Shown: piece by piece, positions 16,736 to 23,291 of the stretch
How positions within the stretch are numbered: the first letter of the stretch is position 1
Layout: each line of letters begins with the position of its first letter
Origin: JANQEA01 sp964466035
GTDB lineage: Bacteria > Bipolaricaulota > Bipolaricaulia > UBA7950 > UBA9294
Assembly: GCA_964466035.1 (NCBI GenBank)
Contig: CAYXLR010000013.1
Location: forward strand, 1-52,289
Direction: 5' to 3'
DNA: 52,289 nt
Translations under genes and position numbers: made by a program
Notes under the pieces: generated by a model
Databases searched by the model: none
What the model saw: only the letters and a program-made list of their open reading frames with translations
Told to the model about the DNA's origin: nothing

Positions 16736-17342
16736 CGTGGGGCTGTTCGGGGGGACGTTCAACCCTCTTCACGACGCGCACATCCGGGTGGCCCGCGTGG
16801 CGCTGGAGCAGTGCGAGCTGTCCAAGGTCCTGTTCATCCCGAACGGGATCCCGCCGCACAAGGGCCCGCTGCGAGGGATCACCGGCGAGGACCGGTACCG
16901 AATGGTGCGCGACGCGATCGAGCGGTACGCGAAGTTCGAGATCTCACGGATCGAGATCGATCGCGAGGGTCCGTCCTACACCATTGACACGATCCGAGCT
17001 TTGAAGGATGATTGCGGCCAAGGGGTCTGCTTCATCGTCGGGGCGGATCGCCTGTTGGACATCACCTCGTGGAGGGAGCCGGAGGCGCTCCTTCGGAGTG
17101 TGCCCTTCGTGATTGCGCCGCGGGAGGGGGTCTCTGGAGAGGCGTTCGACGCGGCGCCGTTCGGCGCGGCGGAGATTCACCCCCTCCGGATGGAGGAGGT
17201 CGATCTGTCGTCCTCTTGGTTGAGGGAGAAGGTCGCGCGGGGTGAGGAGATCGGCGAGTGGGTTCCGCCGGAGGTTGCGGCCTACATCGCGAAGCACGGA
17301 CTGTATCGGAACCGGAAGCGAACCGGGGTCCGAAGCACATAG
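16719..17342 (+). CDS. nadD: Nicotinate-nucleotide adenylyltransferase
   Basis: 207 residues; makes deamido-NAD from nicotinate mononucleotide and ATP. The nucleotidyltransferase motif GLFGGTFNPLHDAH is at the N-terminus and the SSxxxR signature (SSWLREKV) near residue 165. It ends with the usual PPEVAAYIAKHGLY. The start is set at TTG 16719, which has GGGGAGG six bases upstream inside obg. GTG 16737 is an alternative six codons later with a weaker GAAGGG. Translation is coupled to obg by the overlap. Confidence 0.93.
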   Translation: MSLKGSVGLFGGTFNPLHDAHIRVARVALEQCELSKVLFIPNGIPPHKGPLRGITGEDRYRMVRDAIERYAKFEISRIEIDREGPSYTIDTIRALKDDCGQGVCFIVGADRLLDITSWREPEALLRSVPFVIAPREGVSGEAFDAAPFGAAEIHPLRMEEVDLSSSWLREKVARGEEIGEWVPPEVAAYIAKHGLYRNRKRTGVRST

Positions 17343-17346
17343 CGAC

Positions 17347-17360
17347 AGGAGGTTAGGATC
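17347..17360 (+). promoter_or_regulatory. Shine-Dalgarno and ATC start of infC
   Basis: AGGAGG (17347-17352), five bases TTAGG, then ATC (17358-17360) in frame with the IF-3 coding sequence. The first in-frame ATG is 15 nt further on (17373), 20 nt from the AGGAGG, with only weak purines before it. No ATG, GTG or TTG lies in frame between the nadD stop and the ATC. Confidence 0.7.
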
Positions 17361-17867
17361 GACAGCAGACGAATGCGCGTCAACGACCGGATCCGCGCAC
17401 CGGAGGTCCGCGTCGTGGACGACACCGGGGAGAACCTGGGCGTTATGGCGACGGAGCAAGCGCGAGCGCTTGCGAGCGAGAAGGGGCTCGATCTGGTCGA
17501 GGTGGCGCCGCAGGCGAATCCTCCCGTGTGCAAGATCGTGGACTACGGCAAGTACCACTATCAACAGGAGAAGCGGGAGCGGAAGGGGAAGCGGCGCTCC
17601 AAGCTCAAAGAGGTCAAGTTCACGATCAAGATCGGCGAGCACGATTTTCAGACGAAGCTGAACCGGGCTCGTAGCTTCCTCGAGAAAGGGGACTTCGTGC
17701 GGGTCAGCATCTTCTTCCGCGGACGCGAGATCGTCCACGCGTCGCGGGGACGCGACCTGCTGAAGCGGGTCGAGGAGGAAGTGAGCGACCTCGCTCGGGT
17801 GGAGGGCCACCCGACGGCCCGGGGGAAGATCCTGCAGATGATGTTGGTCCCCACCCAGCAGAAATGA
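17358..17867 (+). CDS. infC: Translation initiation factor IF-3
   Basis: Binds the 30S subunit, checks start codon-initiator tRNA pairing and prevents early 50S joining. Read from ATC 17358 the protein is 169 residues; from ATG 17373 it is 164. The N-domain begins RVNDRIRAPEVRVVDDTGENLG, a basic linker follows (KRERKGKRRSKLKEVKF), and the C-domain (FTIKIGEHDFQTKLNRARSF, GRGKILQMM-like end) is complete. In many bacteria infC uses AUU or AUC so that IF-3 can repress its own translation. The spacing of AGGAGG here favours ATC strongly. infC-rpmI-rplT is the classic order. Confidence 0.96.
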   Translation: MDSRRMRVNDRIRAPEVRVVDDTGENLGVMATEQARALASEKGLDLVEVAPQANPPVCKIVDYGKYHYQQEKRERKGKRRSKLKEVKFTIKIGEHDFQTKLNRARSFLEKGDFVRVSIFFRGREIVHASRGRDLLKRVEEEVSDLARVEGHPTARGKILQMMLVPTQQK

Positions 17868-17891
17868 GACGGCAACGTAGGAGGGGATGAC

Positions 17892-18086
17892 GTGCCGAAG
17901 CAGAAGACACACTCGGCGGCGAAGAAGCGGTTCAAGCGTTCGAAGCGCGGGAAGCTGTTCCACCACATGTCGAACTACTTCCACAAGAACATGAAGAAGC
18001 GATCGAAGTCGATCCGTCAAGCGCGCCGCGGGAAGGAGCTGTCCGGGGGGCAGGAGAAGACGATCACGCGGATGATCGGGAAGTAG
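17892..18086 (+). CDS. rpmI: Ribosomal protein bL35
   Basis: 64 residues from GTG 17892 behind AGGAGGGG. It opens PKQKTHSAAKKRFKRSKRGK and is rich in Lys and Arg throughout, as L35 must be to bury in 23S rRNA. It is 24 bp after infC and 25 bp before rplT. Confidence 0.97.
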   Translation: MPKQKTHSAAKKRFKRSKRGKLFHHMSNYFHKNMKKRSKSIRQARRGKELSGGQEKTITRMIGK

Positions 18087-18111
18087 CCCCGCGGCCGACA
18101 AGGAGAAGGTC

Positions 18112-18474
18112 ATGCCACGAGCACGTGGAGGGAGCAAGCGAAAAGAGAGCCGGAAGAAGATCATGGCTCTCGCCAAGGGATACAAGGGCAAGCGCGGGAC
18201 GTCGCACCGCATCGCCAAACAGGCCGTGATGAAGGCCCTGCGGAACAGCTACGTCGATCGGCGACGTCGTAAGCGCGATTTTCGTCGGCTGTGGATCACC
18301 CGAATCAGCGCCGCCGCAAAACGGAACGGAATCTCGTATTCGGCGTTCGTCGGGGGTCTAGAGCGGAAGGGGATCGCGCTCAACCGGAAGATTCTCGCGG
18401 ACATCGCCGTGCAGGACGCTCCGACGTTCGCCGCGCTGGCGGAACTGGCGAAAGAGGAATCGGTCAAGGGGTAA
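18112..18474 (+). CDS. rplT: Ribosomal protein bL20
   Basis: 120 residues, the normal length, with a long basic N-terminal helix (ARGGSKRKESRKKIMALAKG, YKGKRG) and the globular C-domain (FVGGLERKGIALNRKILADI). L20 organises early 50S assembly and in other bacteria represses rpmI-rplT translation. AGGAGAAGG precedes the ATG. No terminator hairpin with a T-run is visible after it. Confidence 0.97.
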   Translation: MPRARGGSKRKESRKKIMALAKGYKGKRGTSHRIAKQAVMKALRNSYVDRRRRKRDFRRLWITRISAAAKRNGISYSAFVGGLERKGIALNRKILADIAVQDAPTFAALAELAKEESVKG

Positions 18475-18670
18475 CGCGTGATCGCTCGATGGACCCGAAG
18501 GCGCGTCCGCGCCTCGGTCCGACGGTTTGCATGCGAGCATGGCGGGACGGGCTCCGCTACGATGGCGATTGCCACGGTGTGCCCGTCGATTCGGGTGACG
18601 GAGCCGTGAACGGCCGATCATCCGCTGCTTCTTGACGATCCCTCATCGCCCAAGGCGACAGGACGGGAGT

Positions 18671-19087
18671 GTGGAACCCCGAAGCGAGCTGGGGAGCGAA
18701 GGTCCGCGGGAGCATCCGATCTCCGAGCTGCGATTGCGCCTGTCGGGAATTCACCTGACCGGGCACCACGGTGTCCGCCCCGAGGAGCGCGAGCACGGGA
18801 ACCGCTTCGAGGTCGACGTCGACCTCGAATGCGCCTCCGTCGTCGCCGTCGAGACGGACGAACTGGAAGACACGATCGACTATCGGGGCATCGGCGACGT
18901 CGTTCGCGGGATCAACGACCGGCAGACGTTCAACCTCATCGAGTCATTCGCCGGCGCGATCGCGAGCGCGCTGCTCGCCGAGTACAGCGCGATCTCCTCG
19001 GTCACCGTCCGGGTGTCGAAGCTGACCCCGCCGGGGCTCTCCGACGTCGATCGGACCGTCGCCGAGGTCACGCGGAGGAGACGGTGA
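18671..19087 (+). CDS. folB: Dihydroneopterin aldolase
   Basis: Cleaves dihydroneopterin to 6-hydroxymethyl-dihydropterin in folate synthesis. The FolB core starts at LRLSGIHLTGHHGVRPEERE, with FNLIESFAGAIASALL in the middle and the lysine motif VRVSKLTPPG near the end. GTG 18671 gives 138 residues with an extra N-terminal 26; a TTG at 18632 would lengthen it by 13 codons. Neither has an ideal ribosome binding site. The stop overlaps the folK start (GTGA), and folB-folK is a common pair catalysing consecutive steps. Confidence 0.9.
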   Translation: MEPRSELGSEGPREHPISELRLRLSGIHLTGHHGVRPEEREHGNRFEVDVDLECASVVAVETDELEDTIDYRGIGDVVRGINDRQTFNLIESFAGAIASALLAEYSAISSVTVRVSKLTPPGLSDVDRTVAEVTRRRR

Positions 19088-19587
19088 ACGGGACGGTCGT
19101 CTTCCTCGGCCTCGGCTCGAACGTCGGAGACCGACGCGGCCGGATCGCCGGAGGCGTTGCCGAGCTCGAGCGGAGCGGCGTGACCGTGGAGATCCGTTCC
19201 TCCGTCTACGAGACGGAACCGGTCGGATTCGAGGACCAACCGTGGTACCTCAATCAGGTGATCCGCGGGAGGACGTCTCTGGATCCCCACACGCTGTTGG
19301 AGGAGTGCAAGCGGATCGAGCGTCTCTTCGGCCGGGAGCCCACCGGGGTGCGCTTCGGGCCGAGGCCCCTCGACATCGACGTCCTCCTCTACGGCGATCG
19401 GGTGATCGAGGACGATCGGTTGACGATACCGCACCCGAGGATGCACGAGCGCCGGTTCGTGCTGGTGCCGCTGGTGGAGATCGCACCGCGGCTCGTCGAC
19501 CCGCGGGACGGAAGGGAGTATGCGCAATTCCTAGAGCGACTCGATGAGGGAAAGAAGGTGTCACCATCGTTGCAAAACGAATCTTGA
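19084..19587 (+). CDS. folK: 2-amino-4-hydroxy-6-hydroxymethyldihydropteridine pyrophosphokinase
   Basis: 167 residues from GTG 19084. It transfers pyrophosphate from ATP to the pterin made by FolB. Signature elements: VVFLGLGSNVGDRRGRI at the N-terminus, SSVYETEPVGFEDQPWYLN, RPLDIDVLLYG (metal Asp residues) and IPHPRMHERRFVLVPL. The tail overlaps the start region of the RNase gene by about 20 bp. Confidence 0.95.
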   Translation: MNGTVVFLGLGSNVGDRRGRIAGGVAELERSGVTVEIRSSVYETEPVGFEDQPWYLNQVIRGRTSLDPHTLLEECKRIERLFGREPTGVRFGPRPLDIDVLLYGDRVIEDDRLTIPHPRMHERRFVLVPLVEIAPRLVDPRDGREYAQFLERLDEGKKVSPSLQNES

Positions 19588-20810
19588 TTTCGGTCGACGG
19601 GGCCGACCAGGACGAGAAACGCACCCGCGTCGCCCTCCTCGAAGGGGATCGTCTGATGGAGATCTACTACGGGCACCCCTCGCAGGAGAAGCTGGTCGGC
19701 AACATCTACAGAGGGCGCGTGGAGGACGTGCTGCCCGGCCTGGGCTCCGCGTTCGTCGACATCGGGGAACGCCGAAGCCTGTTCCTGTCGCGAAACGAGC
19801 TGAACGATCGCCTCCTCGATCGCTCGGGCGTCAAGCCGTGGCAGAGCGACGTCCCGATCACCAAGATCCTCCGGCAGGGGGAGATGCTCACGCTCCAGGT
19901 CCGCCGCGAAGGGATCGGCAACAAGAACCCGCAAGGGACGACGAAGATCAGCCTCCCCGGCCGGTTTTGGGTCTACCTTCCGAACGAGGAGCGGCTCGGC
20001 GTGTCGCGGCGGATCGAGGACGTTCGGGATCAGCGGCGGATCCGCAAGATCGCGCGGGCGCTGAGGCGGCCGCACGAGGGGATGATCGCGCGGACGGCGT
20101 CGAAGTGGGCGACCGAAGAGGATCTCGAGCGGGATTTCAGGCTCCTCGTCGAGACATGGGACGGCGTGAAGGCGGCGGCGGAGAAAGCGGCGAAGCCGCG
20201 CCTGTTGTACAAGGGGATGGGACTGGTCCAGATGATCCTTCGGGATCGCCTCGATCCCGACACGGAGGCGGTCGTCGTCGATTCTCCGTTCTTCCGCGAG
20301 AAGATCCTGTCGTTCCTCGACTACATGAAGATGTCGAGCTACAAGGATCGGATCCGCACGCACGACGGGAAGGAGGGGCTGTTCGCGAAGCACGGCATCG
20401 ACGAACAGATCCAGAAGAGCCTGTCTCGGCGGGTCCCGCTCGCCGGCGGCGGCTCGCTCGTGATCGACGAGACGGAGGCGCTGATCGCGATCGACGTCAA
20501 CACCGGCGGCGACGTCCGTCATCGGAACCAGCACGCCGCGATCCTCAATACGAACCTGGAAGCGGCGAAGGAGATCGCCCGACAGCTCCGGCTCCGTCAG
20601 ATCAGCGGGATCATCATCGTCGACTTCGTCGACATGGAGAACTCCAAGGACGTCAACCGGGTGATCGAGAAGGTGAAGGAGGAGCTGAGAAACGACCGCG
20701 TCTCGGCCGACTTCGTCGACATGACCGCGCTCGGTTTGGTGGAGATCACCCGAAAGCGGCAGGGCGAGAGTCTGGCCGACATGCTCGAGAACGCGAAGTT
20801 CGATGCGTGA
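19566..20810 (+). CDS. rng: RNase E/G family endoribonuclease, without zinc-link and small domain
   Basis: Single-strand endoribonuclease for rRNA and mRNA processing. An S1-like RNA-binding domain comes first (VGNIYRGRVEDVLPGLGSAF). The DNase I-like catalytic domain follows, with the metal Asp residues in LIAIDVNTGG and IIIVDFVDM. The protein stops right after ITRKRQGESLADMLENAKFD. In RNase G/E this is where the CPxC zinc-link begins, so the tetramer-forming C-terminal part is missing. The start is uncertain. ATC 19566 follows AGGTG by five bases and yields the usual VAKRILISV N-terminus. TTG 19584 is the first standard start but has no ribosome binding site and clips that strand. Length is 414 or 408 residues. 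It follows folK without a gap. Confidence 0.88.
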   Translation: MVAKRILISVDGADQDEKRTRVALLEGDRLMEIYYGHPSQEKLVGNIYRGRVEDVLPGLGSAFVDIGERRSLFLSRNELNDRLLDRSGVKPWQSDVPITKILRQGEMLTLQVRREGIGNKNPQGTTKISLPGRFWVYLPNEERLGVSRRIEDVRDQRRIRKIARALRRPHEGMIARTASKWATEEDLERDFRLLVETWDGVKAAAEKAAKPRLLYKGMGLVQMILRDRLDPDTEAVVVDSPFFREKILSFLDYMKMSSYKDRIRTHDGKEGLFAKHGIDEQIQKSLSRRVPLAGGGSLVIDETEALIAIDVNTGGDVRHRNQHAAILNTNLEAAKEIARQLRLRQISGIIIVDFVDMENSKDVNRVIEKVKEELRNDRVSADFVDMTALGLVEITRKRQGESLADMLENAKFDA

Positions 20811-20999
20811 CACAGCGCTGTGCGCTGCATCATGCGTGGCGGTTTGCGTGTCGCGGCCTTGACGGCCGCGACACGGGGGAGTTTCACCCGATTGGCGAAA
20901 CTCCCGGTGGGATGGACCAGCGGAGCTGGTTGGCGGGCTTCTCCCATTCGGCGAGGAGTCGTGATACAATGTGCCCACTCCGCGTCAAGCACGGAGTGG
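20811..20999. repeat. Cluster of hairpins between the RNase gene and tRNA-Val
   Basis: Five inverted repeats in 190 bp: CACAGC/GCTGTG at 20811-20822; a 12-bp GC-rich stem at 20847-20858 and 20864-20875 (loop TTGAC), likely also the terminator of the RNase gene although no T-run follows; 9-bp arms GGGAGTTTC at 20877-20885 and 20897-20905; ACCAGC arms at 20916-20921 and 20925-20930; CCACTCCG arms at 20975-20982 and 20992-20999, within the tRNA leader. No coding sequence is supported here. Confidence 0.75.
20965..20970 (+). promoter_or_regulatory. -10 element of the tRNA-Val promoter
   Basis: TACAAT at 20965-20970, about 33 bp upstream of the tRNA 5' end. The region 17 bp before it (TCCCAT) is a poor -35, so this is a -10-only call. 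Confidence 0.45.
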
Positions 21000-21003
21000 A
21001 TGA

Positions 21004-21076
21004 GGGCGATTAGCTCAGCTGGGAGAGCGTTCGGGTCACATCCGAAAGGTCGCAGGTTCGAGCCCTGCATCGCCCA
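21004..21076 (+). tRNA. tRNA-Val (anticodon CAC)
   Basis: 73 nt. Acceptor GGGCGAT pairs with ATCGCCC, discriminator A. The D arm is GCTC-AGCTGGGA-GAGC. The anticodon stem TTCGG/CCGAA closes the loop GTCACAT, giving anticodon CAC (reads GTG). The T arm is GCAGG-TTCGAGC-CCTGC. No CCA is encoded: the sequence continues AAGG. The last four bases (CCCA) are also the first four of a 20-bp perfect hairpin, and the last 14 bases recur downstream. Confidence 0.95.
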
Positions 21077-21116
21077 AAGGAAAGGGGACAGCGCATGCTG
21101 TCCCCTTTCCTTTGGG
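21073..21116. repeat. 20-bp perfect hairpin starting in the tRNA 3' end
   Basis: Left arm 21073-21092 (begins CCCAAAGGAAAGGGG), loop GCAT, right arm 21097-21116, no mismatch. It could act as a terminator in either direction, though the run of T after it is short. The AAAGGGGACAG core resembles dispersed REP-type hairpins. Confidence 0.85.
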
Positions 21117-21127
21117 CTGCAGATGCG

Positions 21128-21196
21128 GGGTGAGAACCTGTGAAACCGAGGACAGGAGTTTGATGCTTGCATCAAACTCCCAAGCTACCCGGGCGA
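21128..21196. repeat. 69-bp direct repeat, copy 1
   Basis: It pairs with 21489-21557. 65 of 69 bases are identical: 33 bp from GGGTGAGAACCTG to GGAGTT, a 14-base hairpin tip, then 22 bp AACTCCCAAG...GGGCGA. The four differences are confined to the hairpin tip (TGATGC here, CGCTGC there) and are compensated on the other arm. Confidence 0.9.
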
Positions 21197-21221
21197 AGCC
21201 TAGGTAGGCGCCCTGCATCGC

Positions 21222-21264
21222 CCACAGGAAAGGGGAGCAGCTAGACTGCTCCCCTTTCCTGTGG
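21222..21264. repeat. 19-bp perfect hairpin, sister of the one at 21073
   Basis: Left arm 21222-21240 (CCACAGGAAAGGGGAGCAG), loop CTAGA, right arm 21246-21264. It shares the outer AGGAAAGGGGA with the first hairpin but differs near the loop and at one outer pair. Each difference is matched on the other arm, so both stay perfectly paired. Confidence 0.85.
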
Positions 21265-21301
21265 TGGACCGCGCAAGGCGAGGACCTGCGTTTGTAGGAC
21301 A

Positions 21302-21327
21302 GGAGTTTGATGCTTGCATCAAACTCC
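21302..21327. repeat. Middle copy of the 12-bp TT-loop hairpin
   Basis: Arms GGAGTTTGATGC (21302-21313) and its complement (21316-21327), loop TT, identical to the hairpin at 21155-21180. The flank GGACAG is shared, but the downstream flank is replaced by another hairpin with arms GGAACTCAGC (21331-21340 and 21353-21362). Confidence 0.85.
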
Positions 21328-21380
21328 CAAGGAACTCAGCGCCGCCGATCGAGCTGAGTTCCCGCCCTGCATATCGCCTG

Positions 21381-21468
21381 CCTGCTTGCCGCTTTGCGGC
21401 AAGCAGGTGGCAGTTCCGCCCCTCGGGCGGAACATGCCGTGGGTGACGTGGCGGCAGCCTATGCCGCC
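21381..21468. repeat. Three back-to-back hairpins
   Basis: Perfect arms CCTGCTTGCCGC at 21381-21392 and 21396-21407 (loop TTT); GTTCCGCCC at 21413-21421 and 21425-21433 (loop CTC); GGCGGCA at 21450-21456 and 21462-21468 (loop GCCTA). These take the place of the AAAGGGG hairpin in the third unit. Confidence 0.85.
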
Positions 21469-21488
21469 TCGTTTGCTTTGGACTCGCC

Positions 21489-21557
21489 GGGTGAGAACCT
21501 GTGAAACCGAGGACAGGAGTTCGCTGCTTGCAGCGAACTCCCAAGCTACCCGGGCGA
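21489..21557. repeat. 69-bp direct repeat, copy 2
   Basis: Second copy of 21128-21196. The hairpin arms are GGAGTTCGCTGC (21516-21527) and the complement (21530-21541). Two base pairs are changed from T-A and A-T to C-G, on both arms. Confidence 0.9.
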
Positions 21558-21561
21558 GCGG

Positions 21562-22650
21562 TTATGTGCGGTTCACCGGATAGCCGGTGTAAAGGAGGTC
21601 CGGGCCGAGCCACTCGGCGGTGACGCGGTCGAGACGGAGCGCGTCGGCCACGCGCTCGACGCCGGCGCCGCCGACGGCGGGCACGGCGCCGCGGCCTCCG
21701 ATGAGGATCGGGGCGATGAACAGCGACACCTTGTCGACCCGTCCGGCGTTCAGAAAGGCCGCCGCGGTCTCGCCGCCTCCCTCGATCAGCACCGAATCGA
21801 TGCCGTCCTCGTAGAGGTCGGCCAGCAGGTGGGGAAGATCGATCCCGCCCGCGCCGTCCGCGAGTCGCCAGACGCGGGCACCGCGGGCACGGAGTCGCCC
21901 TTCCAGGTCGGCGGGCATGGTCGCCGTGGCGACGATCGGTGACGGATGCGCATCGAGGAGGCGAGCCGTCGGGGGGGTGCGGCCGCGCCGGTCGAGGACG
22001 ACGGGAACGGGATCCGGCCCGACGACGCGGCGAACCGTCAGGAGGGGATCGTCGTTGAGGACGGTCTGCACGCCGACGAGGGCGGACATGAACCTCCGGC
22101 GGAGCCGATGCGCCTCGGTCCGCGAGGCCTCGGACGAAATCCACTGCGAATCGCCGGTCTTGGCCGCGATCCGGCCGTCGAGGGAGACAGCGAGCTTCAG
22201 CTGGACGAACGGTCGTCGGTGCCGCACGTAGGTGAAGAAGATCTCGTTCTGCCGCTCGGCTTCCTCCTGCAGGACGCCCTCGGTCACTTCGATCCCCGCG
22301 CCGCGAAGACAGGCGATCCCCCCGCCGTCGACCTCCGGATTCGGATCGCGCGCGGCGATGACGACGCGACGGACCTCGGACGCGAGGATCCGATCGGTGC
22401 ACGGCGGCGTCTTCCCGTGGTGGCAGCACGGCTCGAGCGTGACGTATAGGGTGGCGTCGCGCGCCGCCTCGCCCGCCTCATCGAGGGCGAAGACCTCGGC
22501 GTGGGGTCCGCCGAATCGGCGGTGATACCCGCGACCGATCGCGCTTTCGTCCTTGACGGCGACCGCCCCGACGAGCGGATTCGGATGGACGTCGCCCTCG
22601 CCGAACGCGGCCAGCTCGAGGGCCAGCCGCATCCATCCGGCGTCCATCAT
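21562..22650 (-). CDS. ribD: Bifunctional riboflavin biosynthesis deaminase/reductase
   Basis: 362 residues. The N-terminal deaminase has the zinc motif PHAEVFAL (His, Glu) and EPCCHHGKTPPC. The C-terminal reductase runs from about residue 150 (PFVQLKLAVSLDGRIAA, VGVQTVLNDDPLLTVR, SVLIEGGGETAAAFL). It converts the early pyrimidine intermediate of riboflavin synthesis in two steps. The start is ATG 22650, overlapping the rpe stop (ATGA), and a second ATG follows directly. No other rib gene is nearby, so the pathway is dispersed. It ends against the palindromic array and shows no terminator of its own apart from those hairpins. Confidence 0.96.
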   Translation of the reverse strand: MMDAGWMRLALELAAFGEGDVHPNPLVGAVAVKDESAIGRGYHRRFGGPHAEVFALDEAGEAARDATLYVTLEPCCHHGKTPPCTDRILASEVRRVVIAARDPNPEVDGGGIACLRGAGIEVTEGVLQEEAERQNEIFFTYVRHRRPFVQLKLAVSLDGRIAAKTGDSQWISSEASRTEAHRLRRRFMSALVGVQTVLNDDPLLTVRRVVGPDPVPVVLDRRGRTPPTARLLDAHPSPIVATATMPADLEGRLRARGARVWRLADGAGGIDLPHLLADLYEDGIDSVLIEGGGETAAAFLNAGRVDKVSLFIAPILIGGRGAVPAVGGAGVERVADALRLDRVTAEWLGPDLLYTGYPVNRT

Positions 22651-23291
22651 CCGGTCGCCGCCTCGCGGAGGGCCGCGGCCGCGGCGGGCGGGTCGGGTTG
22701 GCCGAAGATCGCCGATCCGGCGATCACGATGTCCGCGCCGGCGTCGACGACCGATCGGACGTTGCCGGGATGGATTCCGCCGTCCACGGCGATCTCGATC
22801 GACCGCTCACCGATCCTGTCGCGAAGCGCCCGGATCCGGTCGATCGCGTCGGGGAGGAACGCCTGGCCTCCGAATCCGGGTTCGACGCTCATCACCAGGA
22901 TGAGAGAGACATCGTCCAGATACGGATCGACGCGTTCGAGCGGGGTCCCGGGACGAAGGGTGACGCCGACCCGAGCCGGGATCGCGCGGACGGCCCGGAT
23001 CACCTCCCGTGGGTCGTCGGTCGTCTCGACGTGGAAGATGATCGAATCGTCCGGTCGGACGTCGAACCGGGGCGCGTAGTCGACCGGGTGATCGATCATC
23101 AGATGGACGTCGAAAGGCAGGGTGAGGCGAGCGCGAAGCGCGTTGACCACCAGCGGACCGACCGTGAGGTTGGGGACGAAGTGGCCGTCCATCACGTCCC
23201 AGTGAAACCGGTCCGCGATCGGCTCGACGGAGCGCGCCTCGTCGTAGAGGCGGGCGAAGTCAGCGGACAGAAGGGACGGGGAGAGCTTCAT
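22647..23291 (-). CDS. rpe: Ribulose-phosphate 3-epimerase
   Basis: 214 residues, TIM barrel. Family motifs in order: LSPSLLSADFARL, HWDVMDGHFVPNLT (metal His and Asp), FDVHLMIDHP, ILVMSVEPGFGGQAF, IAVDGGIHPGN and VIAGSAIFG. It interconverts ribulose-5-phosphate and xylulose-5-phosphate in the pentose phosphate pathway, which also feeds RibD's pathway. The gene overlaps both neighbours by 4 bp. Confidence 0.97.
   Translation of the reverse strand: MKLSPSLLSADFARLYDEARSVEPIADRFHWDVMDGHFVPNLTVGPLVVNALRARLTLPFDVHLMIDHPVDYAPRFDVRPDDSIIFHVETTDDPREVIRAVRAIPARVGVTLRPGTPLERVDPYLDDVSLILVMSVEPGFGGQAFLPDAIDRIRALRDRIGERSIEIAVDGGIHPGNVRSVVDAGADIVIAGSAIFGQPDPPAAAAALREAATG

Larger units (their letters stand above)
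21073..21557. repeat. Array of three palindrome-bearing units after tRNA-Val
   Basis: 485 bp of non-coding sequence between tRNA-Val and ribD. Each unit holds (a) CCCTGCATCGCCCA or a variant (21063-21076, 21211-21224, near 21365), identical to the tRNA 3' end; (b) one or more variable hairpins; and (c) a conserved AGGACAGGAGTT block with a 12-bp hairpin closed by a TT loop, centred at 21167, 21314 and 21528 (spacing 147 and 214 bp), followed by AACTCCCAAG. It ends five bases before the ribD stop. No open frame, transposase or CRISPR spacing is seen. REP-like mobile palindromes are the nearest known class, but the match is by form only. Confidence 0.8.

Noticed and set aside
18527..18563. Promoter TTGCAT...TACGAT before folB
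   Set aside because: The spacer would be 25 bp, too long for a sigma-70 promoter.
20820..21218. Small open frames running through tRNA-Val and its hairpins on both strands
   Set aside because: They cover the tRNA and the palindromes, have no ribosome binding sites, and their peptides are explained by the RNA and repeat sequence.
21128..21557. CRISPR array
   Set aside because: There are only three repeats with unequal spacing (147 and 214 bp), the parts between them are themselves palindromic, and no cas gene is present.
21063..21557. Integron attC cassette array
   Set aside because: The attC core sites RYYYAAC and GTTRRRY are not found at the boundaries, no cassette genes exist between the units, and the recombinase at 37.9 kb is not an IntI.
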